Assembly (NCBI GenBank): GCA_021018815.1
Contig: JAITYX010000028.1
Span: 6,279,001-6,343,000, forward strand
Source of the DNA: Talinum fruticosum
Taxonomy: Eukaryota; Streptophyta; Magnoliopsida; Caryophyllales; Talinaceae
Direction: 5' to 3'
DNA: 64,000 nucleotides
The notes beneath the pieces are model-generated. The model was not told the origin of the DNA, searched no databases, and was given only the letters and a program-made list of their open reading frames with translations. Made by a program: the position numbers and the translations under genes. Positions 46,578 through 57,560 of the stretch are shown piece by piece (position 1 is the stretch's first letter; each line of letters begins with the position of its first letter).

Positions 46578-48119
46578 TGAAGGTTTGCTCTTGGAGAGAC
46601 TAAGTCACCCTAGAGGGGGTGAATAGGGTGATGAGGAATTTTAAACAAATAAAGGAAGAATAAAGCTGGAGATGACTCTATGGAGAGTCTAAGTCTAGAT
46701 TGGACTCGGAAAAGTGCTAACTCGGAAAGTTACGTGGAAACCCTCCCGAGGCGAGTAAACCACGGTCGGTGCTAATCCAAGCACCAAGTCAAATCCACTA
46801 TTTTGAATCCATAAAATACCGTAGAAAGACTCAACCAGAATGGCTCCCTTAGACAATTCCTTACAAGATTTTCCTAGACTTAGAAATTACCTTATCTCGA
46901 TCTAGTACTTCCTAACTAAGGTAACCTTTACGAGTTAGGGACAACTAAGCTGAGTTAACCCTTACAGCTCGGTCAAGGGACCTTACTCGGAAAGTAAGAA
47001 TGAGTGTTTGTAAGCCGATTACAAAACCTTACAACTCGGAAAGATATTAACTACGAGTTGGAGTTGTAAGTAGAAGATTGAAAATGAAATACAATGACTT
47101 TTTGCTTAAGTGTGTGTATTGACAGTTGGTTCAAGCAATCTTCAAGTCTTAAGAGTTAGCTTCTATTTATAGATAACCAAGCAAATTAGCCGTTGTGACT
47201 ATCTTCTAACTAGAAGTCCTTTGTGACCGTCGCAATGGATTTTTTGAGTCACTCGGAAAATATCCGTTGAGGTGTAAAAGTTGGGCAATGGCTCTTGACT
47301 CCTTTGGAAGTCCCAATCCACCGATGGTGTCCGAAAAGTAGGGTGGAAACCACCGTTGAGCTTAGCGTTACTGATTTCCAGCTTTGGAAATAGACAACCC
47401 TAACACGATGTCCGGGCCTTGGTCGAAGTTGAAAAAGCCTTGTCTGCTTGGTGATTTGACGTTTTGAAGTCGGTTACTTTTGTAATTCAAAAATATGATA
47501 GCCTCGTTTGAATAACCTACAAAAGTAAATCAATTTGGTTCTCAAAGTATAAAATACTTTGGTCCAAGATTAGACACAGATAATAATTTTAATTAAGATA
47601 ATTAAGTGCATAATTATCCGAGTCGAAAGAGATGGAATTTTCTGAGTCTAATATCCATTATAATCAAATTTCATCTAAGTCGAGTCTAGAGGCAAAGCAA
47701 GTTAGGTAAATAACATCAAAGTGGAAAGACTTGATCTAGACTGCCAATGTTCAAACAAAACATGCTGACTTAGAAAGATGAATTAACTCAGTAATCCAAT
47801 CAAACTTAGATCATGAAGTCAAAACCGAGTTTATGTAAACTAGAACAAGTGTTTGAATATTGTAATATATCCGAGTGTTATCTCGAGTGACTCGAAACTG
47901 TGTGTGAAATGATAAACAAGAATATGCTTTCCGAGTCAATCGAGTCAAAAGAGAATATATACGATAGATTCCGTAACACTCGTAAAAGATGTTATATCAC
48001 TCGTAAAAGTCATTAAAGCAGATAGAATGACTTTTAATCAAAACCTTATGAGATATGAAGTCTTATACCTGATCCCTTGATGGAACTCGAATGATATATA
48101 TGTAAGCTCCGAGTCTTCA
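46578..48119 (-). repeat. E3 5' LTR
   Basis: 1542 bp. The TATA-box complement TATTTATA is at 47164-47171. It is close to the 3' copy; a large share of the differences are at CTCGG/CCGAG-type sites (for example CGAAGTCG/CGAAGTTG and CTTACTTAG/CTTACTCGG). Confidence 0.92.
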
Positions 48120-48320
48120 TGAAGTTTTTGGAGATGCTTAAGAAATGCAATATGAACATCCCTTTTATGGATGGTTTGACTCAAATGCCATTGTATGCTA
48201 AATTTTTGAAAGAGATCCTCTCCAAAAAGAGAGCATTGAATGAGCATGAGACTTTTTCATTGGGTGAAGAGTGTAGTGCGGTAGTCCAAGATAAGCTTCC
48301 AAAAAGCTTAAAGACCCAGG
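48120..48320 (+). pseudogene. gag: G1 gag-protease linker between E3 and E4
   Basis: Begins with the E3 target duplicate, then encodes FLEMLKKCNMNIPFMDGLTQ, AKFLKEILSKKRALNEHE and EECSAVVQDKLPKSLK, the conserved segment just before the gypsy protease. It is open to the E4 insertion point at 48320. Confidence 0.88.
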
Positions 48321-49737
48321 TGAAGACTCGGACTCTAAATCTAGATCGTTACGAGTACTACATAAAGACTCGAGTACAAACGTTATCTCCTATATAAGTT
48401 TTCATTCGTTTTTGACTCGACTCGGAAAACAAATTCTCGTTTATCTTTTCATATTGATGTTTCGAGTCACTCGGACATCACTCAGATTTATCGCACGTTC
48501 AAATAATCTCTATGACACTTTTTATCCGAGTTCTAACTGTGTATTTCAAAGCAAAGTGAATTATAGTGTTAATTCATCTTTCTAAGTCGGTTCATATGTT
48601 TGAGAATTATTTGTCCGGATCAAGTCCTTATACCCTTATGTTTTCACACCTATAACTTAATCTTTCTTAGGATCGACTCTTATGGAATTTGAGTATAATG
48701 AATATTAGACTCGGAAAATTCCACTCCTCTAGGCCTAAGATAATTATGCACTTAATTGTCATAATTAAATTATTATCGGTGCCTAATCTTAAACCAAAGT
48801 ATTTTATACTTTAAGAACCAAAGTGGTTTACTTTTGTAGGTTATCTAAACGAGGTTATCTCATTTTTGAATTAAAAAGTAACCGGCTTCAAGTTGTCATT
48901 CACCAGCCAGACAAGGCTTATCTACTTCTAAACAAGGCTTAGACGCTGTGTCAAGGTTGTCTGTTTCCAAAGCTGTAAAATTTCAACGCTAAGCTCAACG
49001 GTGGTTTCCACCTTACTTTTCGGATATCACCAGCTGACTAGAGCACCTTTAGGAGCCAAAAGTCGTTGCATAACGTTCACATCTCAACGGATCTTTTCGA
49101 GTGACTCGGAAGAACCGTTACAACGGTCATAAAGGACTTCGTTTAGAAATCGATTACAACGGCTAATCGCTTGGCCATCTATAAATAGAAGCCACTTCAC
49201 AAGACTTGAAGATTGTTGGAACTATTGTTGAAACACATTAATTAAGTAAAAGTCATTGTTTTCATATTCAATCTTCTACTTACAACTCCTAGCTTGTAAT
49301 TCATACTTTCCGAGTTGTAAAGTCTTGTAATCAATCACATACTATTCTTACTTTCGAGTAAGGTCCCTTGACCGAGCTGTAAGGGTTAACTCAGCTCAGT
49401 TCTCCCTAGCTGTAAAGGTTACCCTCGGTTAGGAAGTACTAGATAAGATAAGGGAATTTTTGAGTCTAGGAAAACTCTGTAAGGAATTGTCTAAGGGAGC
49501 AATTCTGGTTGAGTCAGTCCGTTGTATTTTGTGGATTCAAAATAGTGGATTTGACATGGTCGTTGGACTAGCACTGTCCGTGGTTTTCTACCCCAGGAGG
49601 GTTTCCATGTGTCTCCGAGTTTACACTTTTCCGAGTTCATTCTTTTAAAGCTCAAAGTTTCTAAGTTTGTGAAAGTTGCCTTATCACCCTATTCACCCCC
49701 TATAGGGTGACTAAGGCTCTCCAAGAGCAAACCTTCA
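48321..49737 (+). repeat. E4 5' LTR
   Basis: 1417 bp, starting TGAAGACTCGGACTC and ending AGAGCAAACCTTCA, with TATAAATA at 49180-49187. It is shorter than the 3' copy because of an internal deletion near 48385. Confidence 0.92.
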
Positions 49738-49739
49738 AT

Positions 49740-49751
49740 TGGTATCGAGCC
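49740..49751 (+). promoter_or_regulatory. E4 primer-binding site
   Basis: TGGTATCGAGCC two bases after the LTR, of the initiator Met tRNA type. Confidence 0.83.
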
Positions 49752-49795
49752 AAGCCTTTCAAAAAGGATCTAACAATCTAAGGTCTAAAGATCGG

Positions 49796-51220
49796 ATGGC
49801 TCGGAACATCGGAGATTTCGATGAAGGAAGATCTTCCACCGGACCTCCAAAGTTCAAAGGATCAAAATTCGTGCACTCGAAGAAGCTAATGGAATGCTTT
49901 CTACTGGACAACGATGAAGATGTTTGGAACATCATCCAAGAAGGCAATTACATTCCAATGAAGATGGAAGACACAAGACCTTTGCCTAAAGAGAAGTTCA
50001 AATACACCAATGAGGAGTCGAAAAGTTCGGAAAGAACTTTAAAGTGATGAACATTTTGATGTGTGCTATCGACTTAGAAGAGTACAACAGAGTGTCGACT
50101 GTGACACAGCTAAAGATGTGTGGGACACCCTTGTCAACACATATAAAGGAACAAGCTAGGTGAAACAGGCAAATATAAGTCAATATATTCACAAATATGA
50201 GCTGTTCAAGATGGAGCCGAAGAAAACATCACTTAGATGTTTATACGCTTCACTAAGATTACAAACAATCTCAAACCTCTAGGTAGAAAGATCTCCCATG
50301 AAGAAACGTGCGGAAAAATTCTAAGGAGCCTACCAAAGAGAAGATGGGGGTCCCAAGATGACAGCCATTAAGGAAGCTCATAATCTCTTTCAACTAAAGC
50401 CGGACGAACCGATTAGGAAGCTACTTACCAATGAAATCCATCCGGAAGAAAAGGATGTCGAGGTGAGCACCAAAAAGAACATTGCGTTGAAAGCCTTAGA
50501 AAGCGAGAGAAGAAAGTATGAGTTCCTCGGACTCGGAAGAAGATCCTATGGCACTTGTTGCCCAAGGTTTCAAAAGGATGATGAAGCATAAGAAATGGGA
50601 AAAGAGGCCAAAGGAAAAGTTCTACAAGAAAGATAAGGACATAAAAGGTAAATACTCATCCCCTTCAAATATCTTTAACTAAGAACTCTGGTTGCTTTGA
50701 ATGTGGCGTATAAGATCACATAGTCAAAGACTCGTCCAAGGAGAAAGAGGGACAGAAAGAAGAAGAAGGCTATGATGGCCACATAGAGTGATGAAGACAC
50801 ATCCGAAGAAGTGAATTCCGATGATTCAAAGTGTCTAATGGCACTAACAGACTCGGAAGCTGAATCCGAGTCGATTCGACAATTCGGACACTAAGGAGAC
50901 ATGTCCTCGGGAGGTAATTGAATATTTTCTTAAGTTCTCCAAAGTTGATTTAGCTAAATATATTTATACTTTGGAAGAAAAGTCCAATTCGATTCTTCTT
51001 AATTTAAAGAACAACTTGAGTCTCTCACCTCCGAGAGCAATGGTTTGAAAAATTAATTGGAAAAACTCGACACTTAGTCTAAAAGAACTCAAGACTAGTA
51101 CTCAAGCTAATGAGACTAAATCCGAGTCACTCGAAGAGAAAATGAGTATGTGAAAATAAAGTTCAATGAGTCTCAAGAGCTTGTTTTGAAATTTAATCAA
51201 GGTCGAAAAACCTTGACATA
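49796..51220 (+). pseudogene. gag: E4 gag, frameshifted
   Basis: ATG at 49796 (MARNIGDFDEGR), then PPKFKGSKFVHSKKLMECFL and DNDEDVWNIIQEGNYIPMKM, the UBN2-type gag start, open to 50047. Later parts are in other frames (50358-50591: KPDEPIRKLLTNEIHPEEKD). The zinc knuckle near 50696 begins CFECG but has a stop and lacks the final Cys. A coiled-coil-like region near 50930-51030 resembles E2. Confidence 0.85.
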
Positions 51221-51639
51221 CTTTTTGGGCTCTTAGTGTGTCTCTTTCAGGAAAGAAGGACTAGGTTTTAACGAAGAGGAGGAATCTAATTCCTACTCGG
51301 ATCTTTTTAAATAGGATTCCAAAACTATTAAGTTCGGAAAGGCTGAGCATGGTCCTATTCATAAAAATGAAAGGAGGACTAAGCGCCGATCAGTTCACAA
51401 GAGAAAACCTTCTCCACCTGTTTATAAAAGAAAAGATTTTCAAAAGAAAGAGACACATACTCGGTTTCTAAAGAGAAGACTCGGAATCGGACTAAATCCA
51501 AGGTAATTCAAATATGGGTTCCCAAGAGTCATTCCCAAGAGTCGTCTTCCTAAGAAAAGGACCACGATAAAGGGAGTTACTGGGTTCGTTAGAGGAAGTG
51601 AGAAGGGTTAGTGTGTTTCGACTTGCAAGTAACTCGGAA

Positions 51640-51925
51640 GAGGATAAAAGGTCAGTGGTACTTAGATAGTGGATGCTCACGCCACATGTCGGGAGATTTA
51701 AGACTCTTTTCGAGTTAGAAGATTACAAAGAAGGCAAAGTCACTTTTGGAGATGACAGTAAGAGCAAGATAGTTGGGATTGGCAAGATTGGTAAAGGTGA
51801 CAACCTAGTCGATCCAGTTTATCCGGTCAAGGGATTAAAGTACAATCTACTCAACATCTCTCAATTGTGTGATAAGGATCAAGAGGTAAGATTCATTCGG
51901 ACCAATTGCTTAAAAGCATAATTGC
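51640..51925 (+). pseudogene. pol: E4 protease, frameshifted at the active site
   Basis: The D-S-G codons are present around 51666-51675, but an extra base (CTTAGATAGT) breaks the frame; the frame 51673-51921 then has KVTFGDDSKSKIVGIGKIGK and LKYNLLNISQLCDKDQEVRF. It ends in a duplicated 52-bp segment that replaces part of the pre-integrase region. Confidence 0.8.
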
Positions 51926-52097
51926 ATGATGATTCTTGGACATGACATCATAGACTAGGTCACCAAAGAGACTAAGCTCTCGGGTAAGAGATCGGGTAAT
52001 ACCTACACTATTCCTCTTTCGATCCAAGTTAGAATTTGTCTTATTTAAAAGCATCATTGCATGATGATTCTTGGACATGGCATCACGGACTAGGTCA
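51911..52097. repeat. Duplicated 52-bp segment in E4 pre-integrase region
   Basis: 51911-51962 and 52046-52097 share TTGCATGATGATTCTTGGAC and GACTAGGTCA. E2 has the segment once (about 28083-28135). In E4 the first copy replaces bases equivalent to 27985-28000 of E2. Confidence 0.85.
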
Positions 52098-53012
52098 TGT
52101 TAGCATGCATACTATCAAAAACCTTTCATCTCGTAGTTTAGTTAGAGGTTGACCTAACTGTGCATTTAAGAAAGATAAAATCCGTGAAGCATGCACAAAA
52201 GCGAAACAGTCGGATCATCCTTCAAATCTCTTAAAATTGTTTCCACATCTAAAGTGCTTGAAATGTTGTATATGGATTTATGTGGTGAAATCCTCGTAAA
52301 TAGTCTCGGAGGTAAATCATATGTACTTGTGATTTTTTATGACTACTCATGATTTACCTAGGTTTGTTTTCTTAAGCACAAAAATGAAGCTTTCAAAGAG
52401 TTCAGCAAGCTTTGCAGGAAAATTCAAGTCGAGTCTCGGACTCGGATCGGAAGAATTCGAACCGACCATGGAAGGTAGTTTGATTACACAAAATTTTCGG
52501 AGTTCTGCGATAAGAATGGTATCTCTCACAATTTCTCGGCTCCCAGAACTCCTCAACGGAATGGAGTAGTAGAGAGAAAGAACCTAACTCTTAAAGAAAT
52601 AGGAAGAACAATGATGATTGAACATGATCTACCTTACTATTTCTAGGCCGAGGCGATCAACACGACGAAATTACACTCGAACGGATGCCTCATCGGACTC
52701 ATCTTGAAGAAAACTCCATACGAGCTTTACAAGGGCAAGAAACCTAACATCTCATACTTCAAACCCTTCGGATGTAAGTGCTATGTTCACAATAATGGTA
52801 AGGATCACTTGACCAAGTTTGATGCTCGGTCGGATGAAGGTATCTTTCTGGGCTATTCATCTCATAGTAAAGCATATCATGTTTTCAATAAAAGAACTAA
52901 CAAAGTGGAAGAAAGCATCCATGTTGTGTTTGATGAGATTGATCATGGAAAACCAAGTGAGTTAACCTTCTTATATTTGAGACTCGATCGAGATGTAGAT
53001 GATCTTGCTTGA
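52046..53012 (+). pseudogene. pol: E4 integrase, frameshifted
   Basis: The pre-integrase WHHGLGHVSMHTIKN-like block lies near 52076, MDLCGEILVNSLGG (first Asp) near 52275, TDHGR (second Asp) near 52462 and TPQQNGVVERKN (Glu) near 52550. The open frame 52704-53012 has KTPYELYKGKKPNISYFKP and FDARSDEGIFLGYSSHSKAY. In-frame stops lie near 52351, 52358 and 52476. Confidence 0.88.
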
Positions 53013-53339
53013 AGCTAAGCTTAGACAAAAGAAAGCAGCTCAAAATGAGGCAGACTTAGAACATCATGACTCATACCGAACCAGCTCAGGAGCCAGCTCA
53101 AAATGCCGAAGATCAAGCGGATGAGCAAACTCAGCTAGATCGGACCACTGAAGATCAACCAAGTACAACCAACAAATTTGGTAAACAAGAGAACAGGTAA
53201 AGCATTTAAATATGCTTCGAGCCACCCACTTGAGAATATTTTGTCCGACATCATTAGTGGGGTAAGAACTCATTCTTCTTTGCAAAATCTATGTGCATTC
53301 ACTGCCTTCATATCATTAACTCGAACCTAGAAATGTGTT

Positions 53340-54150
53340 AGAGGCCCTAAATGAACCTGAATAAGTACGAGGCCATGCAAGAGGAACTTAATCACTTTGA
53401 GAGAAACCAAGTCCGGACTCCGACCAAACGACCTTCCGACCACCCAGTTATAGGAACCAAATGGGTTTTCAAGAACAAATTGCATGAGGATGGGTTGGTA
53501 GTCGAAATAAGGCTAGACTTATGGCTCAAGGTTACAATCCGGAAGAAGAGATTGATTGTGGGAAACCTTTGCACCAATTGCTAGGATAGCAGCAATTAGA
53601 ATCCTCTTAGCATTTGCATCAAGCATGAATATTAAGTTGTATCTAATGGATGTCAAATGTGCCTTTCTAAATGGTTTTATTCAAGAAGAAGTCTATGTTG
53701 AGCAACCCCCTGGATTTGAAAACTCGGAATTTCCAAATCATGTTTTCAAGTTGTAAAAGGCTCTTTATGGTCTTAAACAAGCTCCCGGAGCTTGGTATGA
53801 AAGATTGAGCAGTTTCTTGGTTGAAAATGTTTTCAAAAGAGGTCATATCGACAATACTCTTTTCATAAAAACTAAGGGAAAGACTTTCTTATTGCTTAGA
53901 TTTATGTTGATGATATAATCTTTGGAGCTCTAATGAAAATCTCTATCAAGATTTTTCTGAGTTGATGAGACAGGAATTCCAAATGAGCATGATGGGAGAG
54001 CTCAATTTCTTTCTTGGCCTACAAATCGAGACAAGATAAAGATGGCATCTATGTCCATCAATCTAAGTATACCAAGGAGTTTCGAAGAAGTACATGCTTC
54101 AAGATGCAAAACATGCAACGAACACCAATGAGTAGCGAGCATGAAACCGA
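53340..54150 (+). pseudogene. pol: E4 reverse transcriptase, frameshifted
   Basis: The frame 53351-53584 has EAMQEELNHFERNQVRTPTK and HPVIGTKWVFKNKLHED; 53556-53756 has FAPIARIAAIRILLAFASSM and MDVKCAFLNGFIQEEVYVEQ, with a stop at 53754. The following part has LYGLKQAPGAWYERLSSFLV in another frame, and the YVDD region near 53905 has an in-frame stop just before it. At least four breaks. Confidence 0.87.
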
Positions 54151-54159
54151 ACTCGGATG

Positions 54160-54871
54160 AAAAAGGTAAAGCAATGAGATCGAAACTCTATCAAGATATG
54201 ATTGGATCTTTGCTATATCTCACATCCAGTAGGCCGGACATTATGTTTAGTGTTTGTCCGTGTACAAGATTCCAAGCTAATCCAAAAGAATCACATCTCA
54301 CTGCGATGAAGAAAATTTTTAGATATCTTACAGGGACTCGGAATCTAGGTCTATGGCTCTCAAGGGACTCGGAACCGAACCTCACCTGGATACTCGGATG
54401 CTGACTATGCTTGGATACAAGGTTGATAGAAAGAGCACATCAGGAGCTTGCCGCTTCGGGTCAATCCCTTATATCTTGGCACTCAAAGAAGTAAAACTCA
54501 ATTGCTCTATCAACTGCTGAAGCTGAGTATATTGCAGCTGGAGCATGCATTGCTCAGATTCTATGGAGCATGCAAGTGCTCGGATTCTATGGATCAAGCA
54601 ACACTTGAAAGATCTTGGACTTTCATTCAAATCAATTCCAATCAAGTGGAATAATCAAAGTGCAATCAGCATCACTAAAAATCCAGTTCATCACTCAAAG
54701 ATAAAACACATTGAGGTCAGGTATCATTTTCTAAGAGACCATTCTGAAAAAGGTGATATTGAACTTGAATTCATTCCTACGAAATTTTAGTTAGCTGATA
54801 TTTTCACTAAGCCATTTAGTGAAGATCAATTTTATTTTATTAGGAATGAGCTTAGAATGATTAATGCATGA
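54160..54871 (+). pseudogene. pol: E4 RNase H, with internal duplication
   Basis: 54141-54404 carries IGSLLYLTSSRPDIMFSVCP and RYLTGTRNLGLWLSRDSEPN. The STAEAEYIAAGACIAQILW block follows, with a 25-26-bp tandem duplication at 54541-54591. The catalytic CDNQ motif reads WNNQSAISITKNPVH, so the Asp is lost. KHIEVRYHFLRDHSEKGDIE and a stop at 54869-54871 complete it. Confidence 0.87.
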
Positions 54872-55419
54872 TTGTGTGATTTTCTAAGTAAAATTGTCTT
54901 GCATGATTATGTGTTATATGTTTTCTTTCTTTGTCTTAATAACAATTGGTTTAGTTGACCCAGTGAGACCGAGCTAGGAGATATTATATGTTTGCGCTTT
55001 CGAGTCACTCGAAACCATACTCGCTCGGACTCGCTTTTGAGAAAAATGGACTTCAAACTTCGAAATCATCTCTAGATTAGTGGAGAATTTCATAAATTTC
55101 TTTTAAAATTTCTCTTTTTCTCTCTATCTACCGCGCGTATCGATCGGTGAACTAGCCGTTGGGAGAAAGTCATTAGAATTCTAACCGTTCGAGAGCGGAA
55201 ATGTCACACCTATCCGAGGCGACCGTTGGAGGTTTAGGTCGGACCGAATATCGAAGGACATTCCTTTCACTATAAATAGCATCCCTTTTCTTTCATTTTG
55301 CTACTTTACTCTCGGCTAACCTAATCTTGCTTACTCTCACACACAAAGCTCTCATACTCTCTTACACTCACTCTCTCTCTCTTTCGAGTCCACTCTCTTT
55401 CACTTCAAAAACATCAGCC

Positions 55420-56640
55420 ATGCCTAAAAGAGGTTCGATCGAAGACTTTCTAGGGTCTAAAACGAAGAACCCTCGCACCAAGCAAGCTCAAGAGGGCACT
55501 TCTAACCCTCCCAAAATCTTCGTCACCCAACACCTCACGTTGGATGACAAGTTCTTCCCAACCACATCCTTCTCGTGGCTGAAGTATATTAAAACCACTT
55601 GGAGTTTATAACTTCTTTTTCTTCGATGAGTTTATTTACCCAAAACTCGTTGCTTGAGTTCTACTCCAATCTACCAGCTCTAAGGGAGTCATTTCCTCAA
55701 GAGTTCGCGACACAATTGCGCGCATTAACCTTTCCCTCCTCCATCGTCTTTTCAAAATTTCCTATCTCTTTCTCAACTGCAATCCCATCCCTTTCAATGA
55801 GATTGCAGATGAGTTCTTTGAAAAATACGCCAAAGAAGTCCCTCGATCACGAAAGAATTTCTCGGTGACTCGGATGAAGACCGAGACCGGACTTCTCTAT
55901 TTCCTTCTAGTGAGAACTTTCTTCTCTCATCATTCAAGCAAAGAGAATCCTAACTCTAAGATTCTCAAAGCTTTGTTCGATATCCTTGAGGGCTACGATG
56001 TAGACCTCTTCTCGCCTATCCTTGAGCGGATGGCCACTCGTGCCGGCTTAGTCAAAGAAAACCTCTCCTCTTCCCTTCGGAGCCCTTTTAATTGTAGTTT
56101 TCAAGCAATTTAAGGTTCCCTTCCCTCGGATCCAAATGCGAGTGTCCGAGGCTTCCATCGTTGTTGGCGGGAAGGAGCTTCGAGATACGGGTACTAGGAG
56201 ATCATACCTAGTGTCCGGGTCCACGGGTCATAATCGAGGCCACCTTCACCCCCTCCTTAGACTCGGACTCAAACTCCTCTGTCTCTCCCTTCTCCACCTG
56301 GTAGTGCTTCCACCTCAGGTCCTCCTCCTCAAGCCACCGCCGCCTTGTCTATAGTTTTAATAGACAAGCTCTCTTCGATGACCGAGGAATTTCGGGCCAC
56401 CCTTCGCTCCTACAAAATCGGCCTTCGAATATGGTCATCAACCGTAAGACGGTCCAATTTCGGATTCAGGAGCATCGGGACCTGCTCCTCAAAATGAAAA
56501 GCCTGGTCAAGGAGCAATAGGAGCAACTTGAGCTCCTCCGAGAAAGGCGAACCAAGGCTACTCGAGACCTGCGACGGCTCGGATACGTCCGAGGAGTCCT
56601 CGAGCCCTACCAAGTCTCCCTATGAAGAGGCAAAAGAAGA
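55420..56640 (+). pseudogene. E4 third ORF downstream of pol, related to plant transposon-associated proteins
   Basis: Starts at ATG 55420 (MPKRGSIEDFLGSKTKNPRT), about 550 bases after the pol stop. Frame changes near 55600 and 55790 lead to SLLEFYSNLPALRESFPQEF and TETGLLYFLLVRTFFSHHSS, then FDILEGYDVDLFSPILERMA. These positions and motifs resemble the family called putative plant transposon protein (PF20167), which has a conserved EFYANL motif. The later part (56230-56340) is Pro/Ser-rich and 56460-56620 is Gln/Glu/Lys/Arg-rich and helical, possibly a coiled coil. I see no signal peptide or membrane segment. The function is unknown; an env-like position is known in SIRE elements. The family match is from memory, not a search. 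Confidence 0.55.
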
Positions 56641-57547
56641 AAAGGAAGTTGCGGGCTGAGCAGCTCTTTTCGAGGAAAAGGAGGAAGAGAAGAAAGAGGA
56701 GAAGAAGGAAGAAGGCTGAGGGATAAGGTGCTGAAGTTCCTCAACCAGAGATGATCGGCTCGGACGGTAGTCCGAGTGGGTCAAAAGACCCTGCGGACGT
56801 TGGTCGATCCACAGCGGTCAAGCCGTAAGAAGCACCCCCTCTCGTGGTTTTCCAAGAGGATGAGCCTCTGGATGACTTAGTTATGGGTTAGCCACTCGTA
56901 GCCGAGCCATTACCGGACATCCCAATACCGCCACCGCCCAAATCTTCAACGTCCTCCCAAGCATACCAGCGCAGGCACATGGCACGCTCGTCCACCTCTC
57001 GCACACACCGCCCCAGCTCCACCATCTTAATTTCTTTTCTTTCACTTTTCTTTTAATTTTTTTTTTGGTCCAGTACATCAACTGTTCCACTTGATGTGTT
57101 CTTCCCTGTTTTTGTTTTCTTTTGCTTGAAAGACAAGGGGGAGAACAATAGAAAAATTATTGTTGTCTTGTTTAAGGGAGTTCTCTCACCCTCTTTACTT
57201 GTATTTTTTATTTTGTAAATATATGAATGGATTTTCGTTCTTAGAGCACAATTATTTCTAAGTTCACTCTCTCTCGAGTTTGAATCTCTTATTATTTATT
57301 TTTTCTCTTACATATTTGTACACATTATTCTCTTTCGTTCGATCTAATTTAGCTGTTCATATTCTTAGCTAAATGTGCTATCCGCAGAAATGTTCTAAGT
57401 CGTGATAGTATCCGAAATTTTTTCGAAGTCCGAATCGCTTCACTCTCTACTTCTTATTCTCGCTATGTTCTACCGAGTAAGAATGAAAACTCGTGTTTTT
57501 TTTTTCACTAACAAAGTTTCTATCTCGAGTATGGATATCCCTTTCAT
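56641..57547 (+). other. E4 3' untranslated part and third-ORF tail
   Basis: A Lys/Glu-rich frame (56640-56720) continues the third ORF in pieces. CGCACACACCGCCCCAGC at 57000-57017 is matched in E3 (complement of 41240-41290 region). TTGCTTGAAAGACAAGGGGG (57123-57142) is the block shared with E2 and E3. Confidence 0.5.
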
Positions 57548-57560
57548 CAAAAGGGGAGAT
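57548..57560 (+). promoter_or_regulatory. E4 polypurine tract
   Basis: AAAAGGGGAGAT directly before the 3' LTR. Confidence 0.85.

Larger units (their letters stand above)
39142..48119 (-). mobile_element. E3: Ty1/copia element, SIRE/Maximus-like, 9.0 kb, minus strand in G1
   Basis: LTRs 39142-40667 (1526 bp) and 46578-48119 (1542 bp), both TG...CA. Flanks GGAAG (39137-39141) and TGAAG (48120-48124) form a 4/5 TSD, and the G1 gag frame continues across the insertion. The domain order is correct on the minus strand. A hAT miniature element interrupts gag at 45225-45564. The LTR belongs to the same subfamily as E5 and E6. All coding regions are broken. Confidence 0.92.
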
